Source: Manduca sexta (taxonomy: Eukaryota > Arthropoda > Insecta > Lepidoptera > Sphingidae). Taken from it: 64,000 nucleotides of DNA. The notes below the pieces were generated by a model. The model was not told the DNA's origin. It made no database searches and worked only from the letters and a program-made list of their open reading frames with translations. Where the stretch lies: assembly GCF_014839805.1 (NCBI RefSeq), contig NC_051130.1, positions 1,736,001 through 1,800,000 of the forward strand. Direction: 5' to 3'. This document shows positions 44,001 through 53,835 of the stretch, piece after piece (within the stretch, counting starts at the first letter, position 1; each line of letters opens with the position of its first letter). Made by a program: the position numbers and the translations under genes.

Positions 44001-47000
44001 TGTCTACCAGCGGACAAAGATATAGGCTAATAATGATGATATTGATGATGTGTCGTGAACTTCAAGAACTATAAAAAAATGATCGGTGACTAATTTGATG
44101 TTTTTGGTGTTAGGTGATGGGGTCACTAGCGATGGACCCTCTGAAGCCAGGACAGCTGTTGCAAGGAATACTCGTCAAGAGGAACTTCAACTATCACATA
44201 CTAGCGCCTTCGGACTTGAACAGTGAGTTAATTATGAAACTTTATTAAATTTGGCAAAGTATCAAAAAACTTTAATTGTACTATCTTTCATTTTCATACA
44301 ATGCATTTAGCATTGAATTATAATTGCATATAGACTGATTTAGTTGATAAGAGGGAATTTTGTTATGTCACATATTTCGATCTAGATACATACATATTTA
44401 TGTAGCCAGTATAACTACTGGACATAATAAGACATATCATGTGTCAGGATGGACAGCGCAGTGGAATACTAATCAATACTTTATAATTTAAGGTATTAGT
44501 GTTTCTACTGTTTATGGGCGGTCGTATCGCTTACCATCAGCCGAACGGTAAGCTCGTCTCATCATTCAAAGCAATAAAAAAAAACATATCTGAAGACCAA
44601 TCTTGGAATAAACATATCACAATAAATAAAACGCGAACATATTGCCCAAGCTTTATTCGGATTAATTCCGAGAATCAGTATGTACTCGTGTATTTAAAGT
44701 CGTAAATCGCGTGCATATTTGTAATTGTTGTTTGTTCCTTAGAATACACAGAGCTGACGCAGTCCGAAGTGTCGCAGCGGCAGTCGCTCCAGTACAACGG
44801 GTCGCCGGCGCTGCTACGTCACGTCCTCATGCAGTTGGCGGGGACCATCGACTTCCTGTCGGAAACCAAGTGGAGACTCTACGGCTGCATTGATCTCACT
44901 TTAGAGAGTAATATTATAACGCTAGAGGTAAGCATTGGGGGTAATTGGCAATGAATAAGTTGGAATATTTTAGCATACATTGGTTAGAAAATAAGTAAAT
45001 AAAATATCATTATTTGTATCGACCTGCACATCTGAGAAGTTCTCTATAGGAATGTCGAAGGTGTGTGAAGTCTACCAATTCGCACTAGGTCAGCGTGGTG
45101 GACTAAGGCCTAATCCCTCTCAGTAGTAGAGGAGGCCCGTGCTCAGCAGTGGGCAAGTATATAATACAGGGCTGATATTATTATTATATTATTTGTATCG
45201 ACTACCGAGAGGTAATTATCTCTCGTCAGTCCATATTCTATTGGATCCCACTTCACTTACAACCAGATGCCAGGGAGTAACTTTGCCGTGTCCGTATAGA
45301 ACAAAATATGTGTTTATCCGAGGTGTCGCAGGGGGTTGAGGTTCCATTATTTGATATCCCTCTTTTATCAGGTTGAGATGAGGGTGCATGTACTGTAATT
45401 ACCGGGTACATGGAGACATTGATTGGTCGGTTGTGTTGATTAATGTTGTGTTGCAGTGGAGCGCGCAGCCGGTGTCGGACATGTTCGCGGACGCGGTGGT
45501 GGCGGGCGCGCTGCGCGCGGCGGCGCTGGCGGCGCCCGCGCACCTGCCGCTCGCGCCCAAGCTCGACCGCATGCACTTCAAGGTACGCACCACGCACCAC
45601 AAACAATACTTTATCACTTATTCTATACATACATATCAACTGTGGTTTTATATATACTTGCTATATGTAACTTTTACTTTCTAGAACACATGTTTTGGGT
45701 TATAATTATAGTCCAGGAATTATTTTTCATTTCATAATATGATGCATTCATGATTATAACCTGTTTTGTGTTTAATAAACAAATAAATAAATAAAAAATA
45801 ATTAACGTGCAAGTTTCAAATTAAATTAATATTCATAAAAACTATTTTAATTTTATATAGCCTAAATCAGCGGTAGTCAACTTTTTTTTTTAATGGGGCC
45901 ACAAAATTGCCGATTTTTTATTGAAAAAAGAAAAAGTGGTCACAATAAAGCCCAGCTATAAAATACATTATTTTCCTGATGGGTGCGAAATTTAAACCTT
46001 TCCTTAGAACTCCTGGTGAGCCAATCAGAATGGCTCGGCCGCAGAGGTTGAGTATAGCTGGCCTAAATCCACTACACTAAAAGAATTTGTCGGAGCAGCA
46101 ACATAAAACATAATACTTTCAGTCAGAAATACACTTACACACACACACTTCAATTAGAATCTCAGATATTAATTATACCATGTATTATTATTTACGATCT
46201 TTTAATAAGCGATCTCAATCTCAATCATCGATCCGATTTCGAGAATAAACCAATCAAAATAAAGTATTTATAAGTATATTAAAAAAGCTTTACTCTGATT
46301 GGTGCATTTTCACGATGAATTGAAAAAAGCTTTTAGCGTTATTTATTGAAAACGACCCTTAGTAACAATTAATATTAATCTACTTTTTTGACATTCACAG
46401 GAGTGCGTGATTGAGATGCTGCAAGAGATGTTCGGCGAGGACTCTGTGCCGAAGATATTCAAAGGAGAGAAGCTTTACGTCACAGTTGACGGGAAGAAGG
46501 CAGATATCGATCTCATGAGTATGGTATGTTGGTGTTTGATACAAAAAAATATTAATGGAAAGTCGAGCACATAATCAGTCTTACTTATAAATTTGTTCTA
46601 GCGTTGAGGTGGTTAAGAATTGCTTAAATAGCTGTTAAAAACCGGTTAGCTAGTTTAAACCTTATTAAGAGGCAAGATGGTGGGTTTTGACTTATAACTG
46701 ATTGAGTAAATTTGTGTTTCAATTAAGCATAGCTTTGCGAAATTATTATAAGTAAGACTGTGTACGAATAATTATTTTTTATTATATAGTTCGCTGTCGT
46801 CTTTATATTATAGATATTTATAAACGCGAAAGTACTCTGTTTGTTACTCTTTCATGGCTGAATTATTGAATTGTTTGGGGTGAAATTTTATATAGAGGTA
46901 CTTGGAAACCCTGGAAAGGACAAAGTTCTTTTCTTATCCTGGAAAATCATATTCGCCCGGGCAGAACCGCGAGCAAAAATTACTATAATTCTAAAATGTT

Positions 47001-47346
47001 AGGATTTCTGTAATATATTTCCAATGCTTGTTACATAATTTTAGGATTCCGGATTTAGAGCAATCAAATTGAAAACTAAAATAGTAACTGAAGGGAACAA
47101 AAGTGACGGACTTAGAAAAATAAAATGGACGCGATTACCTTACTACTAATAGATTATATTTCTTAAGTATGGGATTGTTATCCACCCTAAGGCAACTACC
47201 CCCATGACGAATATAACCGTCGTTCACCCCCGCAGGAGGTGTCGTGCCCCGAGGACGAGGGCCTGCGCCGCTCGGTGTCGGCGGCCGTGAGCAAGCTCTA
47301 CAGCGCGCTCGCGCCCGCCAAGCCGCCGCCGCTGCCCACCGCCTGA
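32092..47346 (+). CDS. Cpsf73: Cleavage and polyadenylation specificity factor 73 (CPSF3), pre-mRNA 3'-end endonuclease
   Basis: CPSF73 is the zinc-dependent metallo-beta-lactamase/beta-CASP nuclease that cuts pre-mRNA before polyadenylation and histone mRNA 3' ends, in the nucleus. Sixteen exons join in phase to 686 residues (human about 684): 32092-32165, 32524-32587, 32918-33015, 33258-33386, 33702-33879, 34178-34267, 34491-34641, 35534-35709, 40432-40561, 41983-42158, 43602-43742, 44114-44222, 44743-44927, 45457-45582, 46401-46523 and 47236-47346. Metal ligands are intact: HFHLDH (79-84), H166 in AGHVLGA, D187 in YTGDFSR, H404 in SFSAHTDY and H426 in VHGEQNE. The exon 1 donor (CT|GTGGGT) was chosen because it alone restores RPLGAGQEVG. 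Oddities are the 125-bp repeat over the exon 7 donor, a duplicated acceptor before exon 3, and a nested gene in intron 8. Confidence 0.97.
32630..32687 (+). other. Hairpin in CPSF73 intron 2
   Basis: Arms 32630-32652 and 32665-32687 pair at about 20 of 23 positions around a 12-base loop, with two more pairs possible below. The size is near that of an insect pre-miRNA, but the lower stem is short. It may also be a tiny inverted-repeat element. Confidence 0.35.
32724..32932 (+). repeat. Tandem duplication including the CPSF73 exon 3 acceptor
   Basis: Two diverged copies (32724-32832 and 32838-32932) share TTGTTGCAWATATTTA, a CTTAAAGAT block and CCTTTTTTCAG followed by CTGGACTGTGGTATT. The second copy holds the real exon 3 start (32918). 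The first is a decoy acceptor (AG at 32815-32816) with the first 15 exon bases. Confidence 0.8.
34543..35320 (+). repeat. 125-bp tandem array duplicating the CPSF73 exon 7 splice donor
   Basis: Copies start at 34543, 34668, 34793, 34918, 35043 and 35168, with a 28-bp partial at 35293. Each full unit holds 99 bp of exon 7 (from GGTTCACGGGGCTC to ATACTGG), the GTGAGT donor and about 20 further intron bases ending GCATGTCATG. The units look identical except for one T-to-C change (CATGCCATG before the fourth copy). 125 is not a multiple of three and no acceptor lies inside the unit, so only the first donor (34642) keeps the reading frame. Confidence 0.97.
35959..35964 (-). terminator. DHCR24: Poly(A) signal of DHCR24
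   Basis: AATAAA on the minus strand begins one base after the TAA stop (35966-35968). Confidence 0.65.
35966..38402 (-). CDS. DHCR24: Delta24-sterol reductase (DHCR24 / seladin-1)
   Basis: DHCR24 is an FAD- and NADPH-dependent ER enzyme that reduces the C24 double bond. In Lepidoptera it performs the desmosterol-to-cholesterol step after dealkylation of dietary plant sterols. Exons 38402-38214, 37747-37480 and 37110-35966 join in phase to 533 residues (human 516). Seen are an N-terminal membrane segment (about residues 20-38), the FAD-binding PCMH fold with [16 protein letters not shown] and [20 protein letters not shown], then [12 protein letters not shown], and the C-terminal family blocks [21 protein letters not shown] and [12 protein letters not shown]. 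The ATG lies two bases after a likely acceptor, so a non-coding first exon upstream (perhaps ending at the GTACGT donor near 38819) is expected. The gene lies wholly inside CPSF73 intron 8, antisense. Confidence 0.96.
40083..40387. mobile_element. PIF/Harbinger-like MITE in CPSF73 intron 8
   Basis: Terminal inverted repeats GGGGCCGTTCAAGTATTACG (left) and GGGCCCGTTCAAGTATTACG (right, inverted) extend to about 25 bp with one mismatch. They are flanked by TAA on both sides (40080-40082 and 40388-40390), a TWA target typical of PIF/Harbinger. There is no transposase. It ends 44 bp before the exon 9 start. The superfamily is inferred from the target site. Confidence 0.75.
41173..41785. mobile_element. 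hAT-type non-autonomous element with perfect 8-bp duplication
   Basis: The ends CAGTGGCGAAGGGTG and (inverted) CAGTGGCGAAGCGTC match at 13 of 15. They are flanked by an identical CCGCTTGA on both sides (41165-41172, 41786-41793). The 613-bp element has no transposase frame. Related ends occur near 42658 and 53156. It lies in CPSF73 intron 9. Confidence 0.9.
42288..42565 (+). mobile_element. Non-autonomous repeat family D copy in CPSF73 intron 10
   Basis: Runs from GCTGACCCGACAGACGTTGT to AGGGATTCATTTTTATATTT. It is closely similar to 47514-47778 and, inverted, 15428-15719, and is non-coding. Confidence 0.65.
42976..43115. repeat. Inverted repeat, probable small MITE, CPSF73 intron 10
   Basis: GTGTGAAAATGAGCGCTA (42992-43009) pairs with TAGCGCTCTTTTTCACAC (43083-43100), with one mismatch. 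Weaker matching continues outward. Its class is unknown because no clear target duplication was found. Confidence 0.55.
43372..43591 (+). mobile_element. SINE family B, its tail abutting the CPSF73 exon 11 acceptor
   Basis: The body matches 12252-12540, ending CAGTGGGACAGTATATAATACAGG and the (ATT)n tail. Exon 11 starts at 43602, so the SINE tail forms the sequence just before the CCTCAG acceptor. The tRNA-like head is missing. Confidence 0.8.
44405..44585 (+). mobile_element. Dispersed repeat family C copy in CPSF73 intron 12
   Basis: Contains CTGGACATAATAAGACATA, GGCGGTCGTATCGCTTACCA and a CATTCAAAGCAATAAAAAAA tail. It is 5'-truncated relative to 14284. Confidence 0.65.
45022..45188 (+). 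mobile_element. SINE family B fragment in CPSF73 intron 13
   Basis: Matches the 43372 copy closely from CCTGCACATCTGAGAAGTTC to the ATT tail. It lacks the tRNA-like head. Confidence 0.75.
45868..46060. mobile_element. hAT-type MITE with perfect 8-bp duplication
   Basis: Ends CAGCGGTAGTCAAC and (inverted) CAGCTATACTCAAC are flanked by GCCTAAAT at 45860-45867 and 46061-46068. The interior shares a TTATTGAAAAA and AAGTGGTCACAATAAAGCC block with 48642-48855. It lies in CPSF73 intron 14. Confidence 0.88.
46815..46980 (+). mobile_element. Repeat family E fragment in CPSF73 intron 15
   Basis: Has an AACGCGAAAGTACTCTGTTTG start and a CGCCCGGGCAGAACCGCGAGC end, like 21120-21375 but diverged. Non-coding. 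Confidence 0.45.
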
Positions 47347-47398
47347 CGCGCCTCACTCGACCCACTCGCCTCTGTACACCACCAACTCTATACTGTTC

Positions 47399-47404
47399 AA
47401 TAAA
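47399..47404 (+). terminator. Cpsf73: Poly(A) signal of CPSF73
   Basis: AATAAA lies 53 bases after the stop codon. A second AATAAA at 47468-47473 may serve as an alternative. Confidence 0.7.
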
Positions 47405-47513
47405 AACATACACTGTACTTGTTTGTAAGTTATTTGTAATTATACAAGTCGGCATGACTGACTATTCAATAAAAAAATATTTACTGCACTTGTGTTTGTA
47501 TGTTATTTGGAAT

Positions 47514-47778
47514 TAGTTGACCCGACAGACGTTGTCCCGTCTTAACTATGAATTTGCAGCGCGCATTCTGTCAATCGCTGACAGTTATTTCAAACAATTG
47601 ACAGTTATATAAAATTAATATTTGCGTTAAGTTTTCTTAAATTTTCTAATTTTCCGCGTGATTTTTTGTTTTATAAGAACCTTCTGACAATAAAAAACAC
47701 AAGAAATAATATTGAAATCGGTCCAGCCGTGATGGCGTGACCAAGGGAAATAGGGATTCATTTTTATATTTATAGATT
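47514..47778 (+). mobile_element. Non-autonomous repeat family D copy
   Basis: Near-identical in order to 42288-42565, from TTGACCCGACAGACGTTGTC to CATTTTTATATTTATAG. It sits just downstream of the CPSF73 poly(A) signals. Confidence 0.65.
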
Positions 47779-47779
47779 G

Positions 47780-49370
47780 TACAGGTCGGCATAACTGCCT
47801 AATCAATAAATACTACATATTTACTGTATTTGTGTTTGTGAATTATTTGTCATTATGCATGTATGACTGTCGACCTTCCAGGTATCTTTGGCCGTTCACT
47901 TTCTATGAATTTACTTCGTTTAACATTAGGTGCAGTGAAGCCTCTACCGAGCCACAAAAAGTGTACTTAGAGTAAATGACCCTAACATTGGCACCCCTAC
48001 CAATATAATATGCTACATTATTTTAGTTATAAAGCCCTTCGTGTACGAGGCTATTGGTAAGTGACGCGTGCTGTACGCGTATCCTACCAATTGCTTGTAA
48101 GTACCATACAATTTAACTATGTTCAGTACAGGACACCTCGACAATGCTTGACATTAGTCGAACACTACTGTTTGTGCTGATTGCTAGCTACACGACGTTT
48201 AAAAATGGCGGCCGATTCACTAATTTTCAATAAAGAACCATAATCTCGATCTATAAACCGATTCCAAAAATGAACCAATCACAATAACTCATTTGAAAAC
48301 ATGTCAAAAATACCTTTGTTCTGATTGGTCTATTTTTGAAATAGTTTGAAAATAACGTTTGGTGTCGTTTATTGAAAACTCGAGGAGGAATGAATTTAGC
48401 CGACTTTAAAGCCACCTGGAGTGGGTATTGCAAAAACCGAACTGATGACAAGCATAATACTAAACTTATGGTTCTTAGTCTCGTAAATTGTGAATCTCAG
48501 TAGGAGAAAGAATACTAGTAACCTAAACTTGTGACAGACATTTGTATTTAGTACATATCTATAAAACATTTTCGAAAATAGTAATTCCCGTGATGAACAT
48601 TGACTGACAAACACTACAGCATAAAACGACAACGTCTAGAACAGCCATACTCAACCTTTTTTTTAATGGACCACAAACACCATTCGGTCGTGACGCGCGG
48701 GCCACAAAAAATATTTAGGTTTAATAAAAACATAATTCAAAATTGATGATGTTTTTATTGAAAAAGAAAAAGTGGTCACAATAAAGCCATACATGATTCT
48801 TTGATGAGTGCGAAATTTAAAAACTTTGCCTATAACTCTAGTTTGAGTATGGCTGGTCTAAAAGTTAGAAGCATGAAAATTATTTATAAAATTCCTTATG
48901 TATCGTATTGTGACAGACAGGTTAATGAAAAATAATACGCCAATTTAAACCTTATAAAACGTATATTTACAGAACACGAGAACTTTTTACGCTAAATTCA
49001 TACACATTATCATACAAGCAGTGTACTTTCTCGATGATTCACTATAGCGGCTTTTAGGTAAATTGATTCTTATTGTACACTGCTTAGAGTAACTAATAGT
49101 ACAGCAGTGTTGCATCAATAAGGTCCTTATTAGTCAATGGTCAATATAGTCTCATCTTACAACACGCATTGTTAGTCGGAACCTGGAGATCACTGTCAGC
49201 ATAAATACACTTCTTAACCTAGTCAAAGATTCGACTACTTCCAAAGCTAGTCGTATCTTAGGAAACCGTTTAGTGCATTTTTGACGTCACATTCAACTGC
49301 TGGCGACTACTCAGACTTCTTAACCTAGTCACAAACGACTAGGACTACCAGGCCTAGTCGTATCGGTGCG
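47780..49370. other. Intergenic region between convergent CPSF73 and p52 genes
   Basis: Contains a LINE-tail-like piece near 47940, one hAT MITE (48642-48855) and the 3' flank of p52 with a diverged internal duplication (49211-49258 and 49316-49365). No gene is recognised. Confidence 0.55.
48642..48855. mobile_element. hAT-type MITE, sibling of 45868-46060
   Basis: The ends CAGCCATACTCAA are perfect inverted repeats of 13 bp. Flanking 8-mers are GTCTAGAA (48634-48641) and GTCTAAAA (48856-48863), with one mismatch. It shares AAAAAGTGGTCACAATAAAGCC with the sibling copy. Confidence 0.88.
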
Positions 49371-49371
49371 A

Positions 49372-52300
49372 CTATGACGTTTTAGAGTAACGCTTCCAGA
49401 ACTTCTTGACGTCATCGTGCCCCGCCCGTGTGACCACCATAGTACGACTACGTTCGTTCTGCCATGTTAATACTCCTTGCTGTTTGGCGTAGTCGCGTAG
49501 TACCACGAAGTCCGCCTATGAGAAAAAAAATATTTCATTATTATGTAATATGCAACGATTGATCGCGGTTTAGATTACCAAAAATTTAGAAGCTATGAAC
49601 CGTAAGATATTTTTATTGTGTAAAGGGAGGGCAAGCTGACTTTCGTAAATTACTTCTTGCAGAACTTGCGGCGAGTCATAAGTGTACAGAATTATTACTG
49701 CTAGTTCAAACGCATCTGAAAATTCTAGCTAACAGCATTGCATACATCAAGATATTGAAAAATAACTAAAAAGCCAGTGATAAAACTTTTTATACTTATG
49801 TGCATTATCAATGCCGAGTATTATCTGTACCTGAGATAGGAACTGATTGTAGACGACTCCTTCAGTATAAGTAAATCTATTCCGCTCGCTCTCCCACAAC
49901 TTGATCTGATCCACAACTGTAGGGGGCAGCACTGACGACGACCTTATCCCGCCCGTCTCCGATTTTAACATCTGCAAAATAATAACACATTCATAAGAAA
50001 TATTTTGTTTTGTGACTCATAATTAAATTAGTTTAGGTGATTCATAAGCAATATTGATGGTTTGTTATGTGTATCTCAGGAAATATTTTCCCTAAAAATA
50101 AATATTTTGATGTGACTCATAACTAAATCGATATTTTGATGTGACTCATAACTAAAATCGATATTTTGATGTGATCCATAATTAAAATCGATATTTTGTA
50201 AAACTAAGAACAATAATAACCTGCATATGCGAGTGCTGTTCTAAGTACCGTATGATCTGCTGCGCCGTGATGCCGCCGCGCAGAGCCTGTCGCACCGACT
50301 CTCGCGTCAGCACGCCCACTACCAAGTTTGGGAACCTGGTACAATTTATAAAAAGTTATTTTCCAATATTATCAATTAATGTGACTCATAAGGAAAGATT
50401 TATCTTGTTTCACAATTATAAGGTTAAATATTTTCCTTAATAAAAATAAGAATTAAACAATCAAGCCTATCATTAGTATTGGAAAAGAAATTTAATTTTA
50501 ACACATTAGGAGACATTATTTGCAGTTATGTGACTCATAATGAATATTATTATTACACATGTAAATTTAATTCAATGAATTGTGACGTCACACATACCTG
50601 TACAAAAGCTCAGTGAACAACCCAAGCAATGCGACCTGAAGATTGGTTTGCGTGTACGCATACACCCTGTAGTTTGTCTCCACTATGATGTATCCCTGTT
50701 GTTGCGGCTGTCCGGCGGCGGGGACCGGCGCAGGGATGACGCTGTCGTGCGCACACGCAATGTTCAGCGCCAACCGCGTGGGGTAGAAACGACCAGCTTT
50801 ACGCTGTTTAGCGGAGGGTTATTTTATTATTTGATTAGAACTACCTCGGCTGTGTGGTTCAGAGCACAGTTCTGAGGACCCGTATTTCAATTCCGGGTGA
50901 GGCAGTGGTACAGGGTTTCTCTACTAAGTATCAGTTTAAAGTCTGGAATTTATGGCGATAGGCTCACCCCTTATAGAATTTGTGAGAAAGACCACACATG
51001 GCAGAAAGTGTTCTGGTTACATTTCCGCTTACCCATTTAGGAATAAAGGCGAGATGTGTGTGTAGTGCTTCAATTTTTAAAATATTGTATCTTAATGCTT
51101 ACCTATATTAAAGCTTTTGCTGTCTTAAAATAATTTTATCATTTAAGGTGTGAAATTTAAAATATATTAAATAAATTAATCTAAAATTGTTTATAACTTA
51201 CTTTTCTTTGATAAACAAGTCCAAACTCTCTTAGATGCTGCAGAAATACGAGCATATTGTTGCTCATGCCTTCTGTGCTGTAGTCCTGAAAAATTGTAGA
51301 CAAAAATGTTTATAAAAAAGTAATTAGTTTATCCGTTCTAATTGAAATAAATAAACTAGAATAATTGACCACCAATTTCAGAAAAACGATCTGAATATTT
51401 ATTTTATCCATTTTCATAGGTTTATTATCAGGATCAAATCTAAAAGTAATAATAATAAAAAGGAAAAAAAAAAGGATTGATTATTGAAATCGGACGTAAA
51501 GGATAAAATTAAAATGAAAATCAAGGTGTATAAATTACCTTGCCAAGTGTACTAAAGCTAAGTTGATACAGAAACGCGAGGCACTCGGCCGCACTGAGAC
51601 TTCGCTTCTCAGCCGTGTGGAGATAGTGCTGAAGGAACAACCACACCTGCAGACAATAAGCATTTTTATTAAAATTAAATATTGACAAGAGATGTCTTCT
51701 TCAATGTCAACCTTAGGTCGGTGGTGGATTTGTTAATTAGGCGTATCGGTTGCGGCCTAAGGGAGGCGGGCATATTTTATAAGAGCAGAGACTTCCCGCC
51801 CTCACACCCACCACTACAACTCCTGTAAGCCAGGATCAGCAGCGGCACGCATTTTGACACCAAGCAGTGAAGCTCGGCAAGTCTCAAGGAAAACTAATTT
51901 GTCATTGTCCTGCAACAATATTACTCAAATAGAAAGATAGGGAGATTTAAAAAGAGCAGCTGATGACCTTTATTTTAGATAGGCGTCCACGCTATTAAGT
52001 ACAAATTAGTTGCAGAATCTTTGTTTCAATCCCGCATAATAGCCTGGCGGATGAGAAAAATGTGGCGCGGCATAAAAAACTGTGTGGCAAGTTCCATTCA
52101 AAATCAACAATAGAATAGTTAAACATAGAGTAAAGGCATGATATACCTGTTTGGCAGTGCTAAGTAGTAGGAACTGGAAACCCGCTCGCGTTATCACTGC
52201 CGAACCATCCTCAGCATCCCTGTAAAAAAAGAGTTCCACAGATGAAGACAATATTGTACATTAGTAAAATAGTATCCTTTTAGGTTGTATTACTAGATTA

Positions 52301-53835
52301 CATTATCCTACAAGCATAGTAAACTCATCAGTATAATACTGACCTGGTCATCAGTCCAGCATGTAGTAGTATCCGCACAGCATCAGCACTGATACCTTCG
52401 GTCTGCGCACTGCCCACCATGTAGTGTAGCACACACTCCCAACGCTCCAGCGCATACGAGTCCAGGAACGCGACGTCTCGCGCCTTCCCGTCGGGTTCTA
52501 GAGATGACGACATGCTCCATGGCCGACCACTGCAATTTACTCATTACTTTAAATGTAATAGTATGTCCATTACTGCGTCTATTACTGCGTCTATTACTGG
52601 AGTGTACATGTTCATAACTGGATTATTAGTGATTCTACAGTAAGAATGGAAGGTGCGCAAAAATTAAGTGGGGCTGCTTTAACATAGCAAGTACTACAGA
52701 CAGAGTTGGGTTTATTACTTTAGGAAAAAAGAATATTGACACCACTTCCACATTGGATTGTATTTCATGATCATAACCCTATCTATCCAATATATACTAT
52801 ATATACTCACCCACCAAGCAATGCAACCTTTAAATTCTTTTTGAAGGACTGTGCCAACATCCACCCTGGCATTCCACCAGGTATTGGAGCTTCCTGCCAG
52901 ACTGATAACTCTGATAGAGCCTCACATGCTTTGGATTGTTCCCTGTTGAATACAAATAATTTATTACACTCAGAATTAATTCTATCACATGTAATTTTCC
53001 ATTTTGTATATTCTTAAATCATATTAATTATCATTGTATTCTAGTTTGCAGAATTTAGTGAAATAGATAATTATAACTTTTGGTACTTAACAATTATTGT
53101 TACAAAAGCAATGCAGGACTTAGCAGTACTTCATGTTTTTACTTATTATGGATCAGTGGTGAAAGCTGAAAATTTTCAAAAAGGAACACAAAACAAGTTA
53201 TAAGTTTTAATAATATGCATAAGTGTGGGGTGGAAATTGTTCTAATGGTAATTAGATTTCACATAAATTATGAAAGAGAAGCCAACTGAATCAGCTTAAT
53301 TTAAACTGCCAGTCACAAAGCATTTGATGAATGTACCAACTTACTTGGCAAAAGTCTGTGACACCCAAGACGTGACTACAGCCTGGGGCACAGGCTGCTC
53401 AACGAACAGTAGCCGAATGACGAAGTGCCGCGCCAACTCCGGTAGTTCCCTGGAACCATACAATTTCTTTGCGATACAATTATGAAAACAATATATATCA
53501 AGATGTTGATAAATTGGTTCTGTTATTCTCACTATAGATTAAATTTTTGACACTTTATATTTGGTCATTAAGCTACCCTTAGTTCCAAAACATCTAAAAG
53601 AAATTGAATAAAAATATGTTTAGTTAACCTCAAACCAGAAATATTTTTTAAATTTTGTAAATAAACCTGAGTCCTAGACCTACCTGTAAACAGCCAAACA
53701 TATTGTGGGGTAATTGTATAATGTCTCTAGGAATTGTGGAGTTCTACTTTTTAGATATTCATGTAGGTCTTTGCATTGTAATGTCGGCGACGGGTTTAAA
53801 TTCAATGACGATTTTGATTTCGACGACTCTGACAT
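49372..53835 (-). CDS. GTF2H4: TFIIH subunit p52 (GTF2H4 / Tfb2 / marionette)
   Basis: p52 is a core subunit of TFIIH that anchors and stimulates the XPB translocase in transcription start and nucleotide-excision repair. Eleven exons join in phase to 481 residues (human 462): 53835-53684, 53449-53345, 52942-52811, 52529-52344, 52219-52147, 51646-51539, 51285-51202, 50803-50598, 50335-50221, 49971-49831 and 49515-49372. Family blocks in order are [147 protein letters not shown] and [16 protein letters not shown]. An upstream in-frame ATG at 53883 exists; the 53835 start was preferred by length. Divergent from the EGF-ligand gene and convergent with CPSF73. Confidence 0.96.
50013..50537 (+). 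promoter_or_regulatory. Cluster of TGACTCA (AP-1-like) sites in p52 introns 8-9
   Basis: Exact TGACTCA occurs at 50013, 50113, 50142, 50382 and 50531, each within TGTGACTCATAA and in the same orientation. A degraded version lies near 50171. Those at 50113-50190 are part of a ~30-bp tandem repeat. Exon 9 (50221-50335) lies inside the cluster. Regulatory function is only a hypothesis. Confidence 0.35.
50090..50200. repeat. Short tandem repeat, ~30 bp unit
   Basis: About three copies of ATCGATATTTTGATGTGACTC-like units with small changes, in p52 intron 9. Confidence 0.75.
50841..51063 (+). mobile_element. SINE family A copy in p52 intron 7
   Basis: Head CTACCTCGGCTGTGTGGTTC, a degraded B box (TTTCAATTCCG), then TTTCTCTACTAAGTATCAG and GGCGATAGGCTCACCCC. 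Antisense to p52, beginning 38 bp upstream of exon 8. Confidence 0.7.
51768..51948 (-). repeat. Dispersed repeat in p52 intron 5
   Basis: Inverted relative of 11365-11526 (CCCGCCCTCACACCCACCAC, CTGTAAGCCAGGATCAGCAG, AAACTAATTTGTCATTGTCC). Class unknown. Confidence 0.5.
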
